This document shows, piece after piece, positions 4,715-5,389 of a stretch of DNA of 5,389 bases. Source of the stretch: Candidatus Bathyarchaeota archaeon (GTDB lineage Archaea > Thermoproteota > Bathyarchaeia > TCS64); assembly GCA_030593155.1 (NCBI GenBank), contig JAUVHT010000062.1, forward strand, positions 1 through 5,389, given 5' to 3'. Made by a program: the position numbers and the translations under genes. The number at the start of each line of letters is the position of its first letter. The stretch's first letter is position 1. The notes under the pieces are model-generated. The model was given only the letters and a program-made list of their open reading frames with translations. It was not told the origin of the DNA and did no database searches.

Positions 4715-5104
4715 TTGGCGGCGGAATGCGTCTTCGACCACGTTCTCATCGTAGTGAAGGACTTGAAGAGATCGATAGAGTTCTACGGGCTCCTGGGCTT
4801 CGAGCTCCTGGAGATCATCCAGAGGCCCAGAGATAGGGTGGCGGTCATGCGCCTCGGCGGAGTAAAGGTGGAGCTCATGAACCTCCCAGATGGAGAGGAA
4901 ACCTACCGCCGTCCGCGGACTCTTTCAGATACAGGGTTCAGGCACATGGGCTTCAGCGTCGACGACGTAGAGGCAGTCTACGAGAGGCTGAAGGACAAGA
5001 TCGATTTTCACGCCCCGCCTCGAATGATTCAGAGCCGGGGGAACCGGATGACCGTCTTCTTCAAGGATCCCGACGGCGTAGAGATGCACTTCGTTCAAGG
5101 ATGA
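4715..5104 (+). CDS. VOC superfamily protein, glyoxalase I-like
   Basis: This 129-residue protein is a single vicinal oxygen chelate unit made of two beta-alpha-beta-beta-beta modules. The first module starts FDHVLIVVKDLKRSIEFYGLLGFE and the second FRHMGFSVDDVEAVYERL. Four candidate metal ligands fall where E. coli glyoxalase I has its own: H9, E53 (in KVELMN), H77 (in FRHMGF) and E123 (in VEMHF). The C-terminal block KDPDGVEMHF is typical of the superfamily. The H/E/H/E set fits glyoxalase I better than methylmalonyl-CoA epimerase, which has Gln at the second position. Archaea generally lack glutathione, so the thiol partner is open, and dioxygenase- or epimerase-like roles are not excluded. 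Start: TTG 4715 is the only usual start codon between an in-frame TAG at 4703-4705 and the first conserved strand; TAGGG 7 nt upstream is a modest ribosome-binding site. No T-run follows the stop. Confidence 0.88.
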   Translation: MAAECVFDHVLIVVKDLKRSIEFYGLLGFELLEIIQRPRDRVAVMRLGGVKVELMNLPDGEETYRRPRTLSDTGFRHMGFSVDDVEAVYERLKDKIDFHAPPRMIQSRGNRMTVFFKDPDGVEMHFVQG

Positions 5105-5215
5105 CAATATTCCTGAGGCGGAGTCTTCAATTATCATGTAAATATTATAGCGGCTTGTCATTCCTCTCATTCCTAAAACGTTAAGCGCCAGTCTTCCACA
5201 CATATATTGATTCCA
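5105..5215 (+). promoter_or_regulatory. Intergenic region with possible promoter of the amidohydrolase gene
   Basis: This AT-rich 111-nt gap holds three TATA-like blocks: AAATATTATAG (5141-5151), CTAAAACGTTAAG (5172-5184) and CATATATT (5201-5208). The last is only about 11 nt before the ATG at 5216, too close to drive it. The second, about 38 nt upstream, would give a leader of about 12 nt; the first would give a leader of about 44 nt. No Shine-Dalgarno sequence precedes the ATG, which favours a short leader. No T-run terminator for the VOC gene is seen. Confidence 0.3.
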
Positions 5216-5389
5216 ATGTCAGATGAGTACGACATTCTGATCAAGAACGCATCCATCGTTGACGGCACAGGTTCCCCCGCCTACAAGGGCGCTATAGCCG
5301 TCAAGGACGAATGCATAGCTGCAGTTGGAAAGGTTGAGGGAGACTTGAGGGCTGACGCCGAGAAGGTCATCGACGCATGTAGCCTCGTC
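5216..5389 (+). CDS. D-aminoacylase-like amidohydrolase (N-acyl-D-amino-acid deacylase family), 5' part
   Basis: An open frame from ATG 5216 runs off the right edge, giving 58 residues. The N terminus reads YDILIKNASIVDGTGSPAYK, then a strand pair with AIAVKDECIAAVGKV, then KVIDACSLV. This is the standard opening of metal-dependent amidohydrolases of the D-aminoacylase/dihydroorotase type, where the usual text is 'D-x-x-I-x-N-G-x-[IV]-[IV]-D-G-T-G-x-P' followed by 'V-I-D-A-x-G-x-x-V-x-P-G-F-I-D'. The DGTGSP element is most typical of N-acyl-D-amino-acid deacylases. The metal-binding H-x-H and the carboxylated lysine or cysteine lie beyond the window, so function is inferred from the N terminus only. 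A small oddity is Cys (C55 in DACSLV) where Ser or Gly is usual. The gene lies downstream of the VOC gene on the same strand and would pair logically with the M81 hydrolase in breaking down acylated or D-amino-acid peptides, which is inference. Confidence 0.85.
   Translation, partial: MSDEYDILIKNASIVDGTGSPAYKGAIAVKDECIAAVGKVEGDLRADAEKVIDACSLV

Noticed and set aside
4925..5203. 92-codon minus-strand open frame covering the VOC 3' end and the following gap
   Set aside because: Most of it is antisense to conserved VOC sequence, and the part outside has no recognisable features.
5201..5208. CATATATT as the promoter of the amidohydrolase gene
   Set aside because: It is centred about 11 nt before the ATG, so transcription would start after the start codon, and no suitable in-frame start lies just downstream.

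Overview
The window looks like a piece of an archaeal chromosome, probably a TACK-group lineage such as Bathyarchaeia; the group is an inference from overall character. The archaeal signs are AT-rich TATA-like boxes a short distance upstream of starts, very short leaders, T-run terminators without stems, GTG and TTG start candidates, and heavy use of AGG (Arg) and ATA (Ile) in a GC-rich coding background. No rRNA, tRNA, CRISPR array, transposase or phage gene is visible.

Layout, left to right. Positions 1-170 (minus) hold the 5' part of a gene resembling the L-2-amino-thiazoline-4-carboxylate (ATC) hydrolase family, cut by the window edge. It diverges from a DJ-1/PfpI gene (about 318-827, plus) across a spacer with two inverted repeats, one touching the ribosome-binding site. 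After a T-run terminator come an MFS transporter (942-2171, plus) and an M81/MlrC-type metallohydrolase (2265-3749, plus), 93 nt apart, with a second T-run terminator after the latter. A 34-codon arginine-rich single-helix membrane protein (3840-3944, plus) follows and converges with a HAD phosphatase (3956-4639, minus). That phosphatase is divergent from a glyoxalase/VOC protein (4715-5104, plus). The window ends in the 5' part of a D-aminoacylase-type amidohydrolase (5216-5389, plus).

Two themes can be inferred. First, amide or peptide-like bond hydrolysis with transport: ATC-hydrolase-like protein, MFS carrier, M81 metallohydrolase and D-aminoacylase-like amidohydrolase. Second, handling of reactive or damaged metabolites: DJ-1/PfpI, glyoxalase-like VOC and HAD phosphatase. 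Most genes seem to have their own promoter, so this is a neighbourhood rather than one operon.

The points most worth a second look are the unlisted 34-aa membrane protein; a repeated start-site arrangement in which the GTG inside a GGTG ribosome-binding site lies in frame exactly 9 nt before another start codon (three genes); the perfect 7-bp dyad at 294-309; and an M81 protein with a CxxC next to its HET motif and an altered C-terminal glycine loop.
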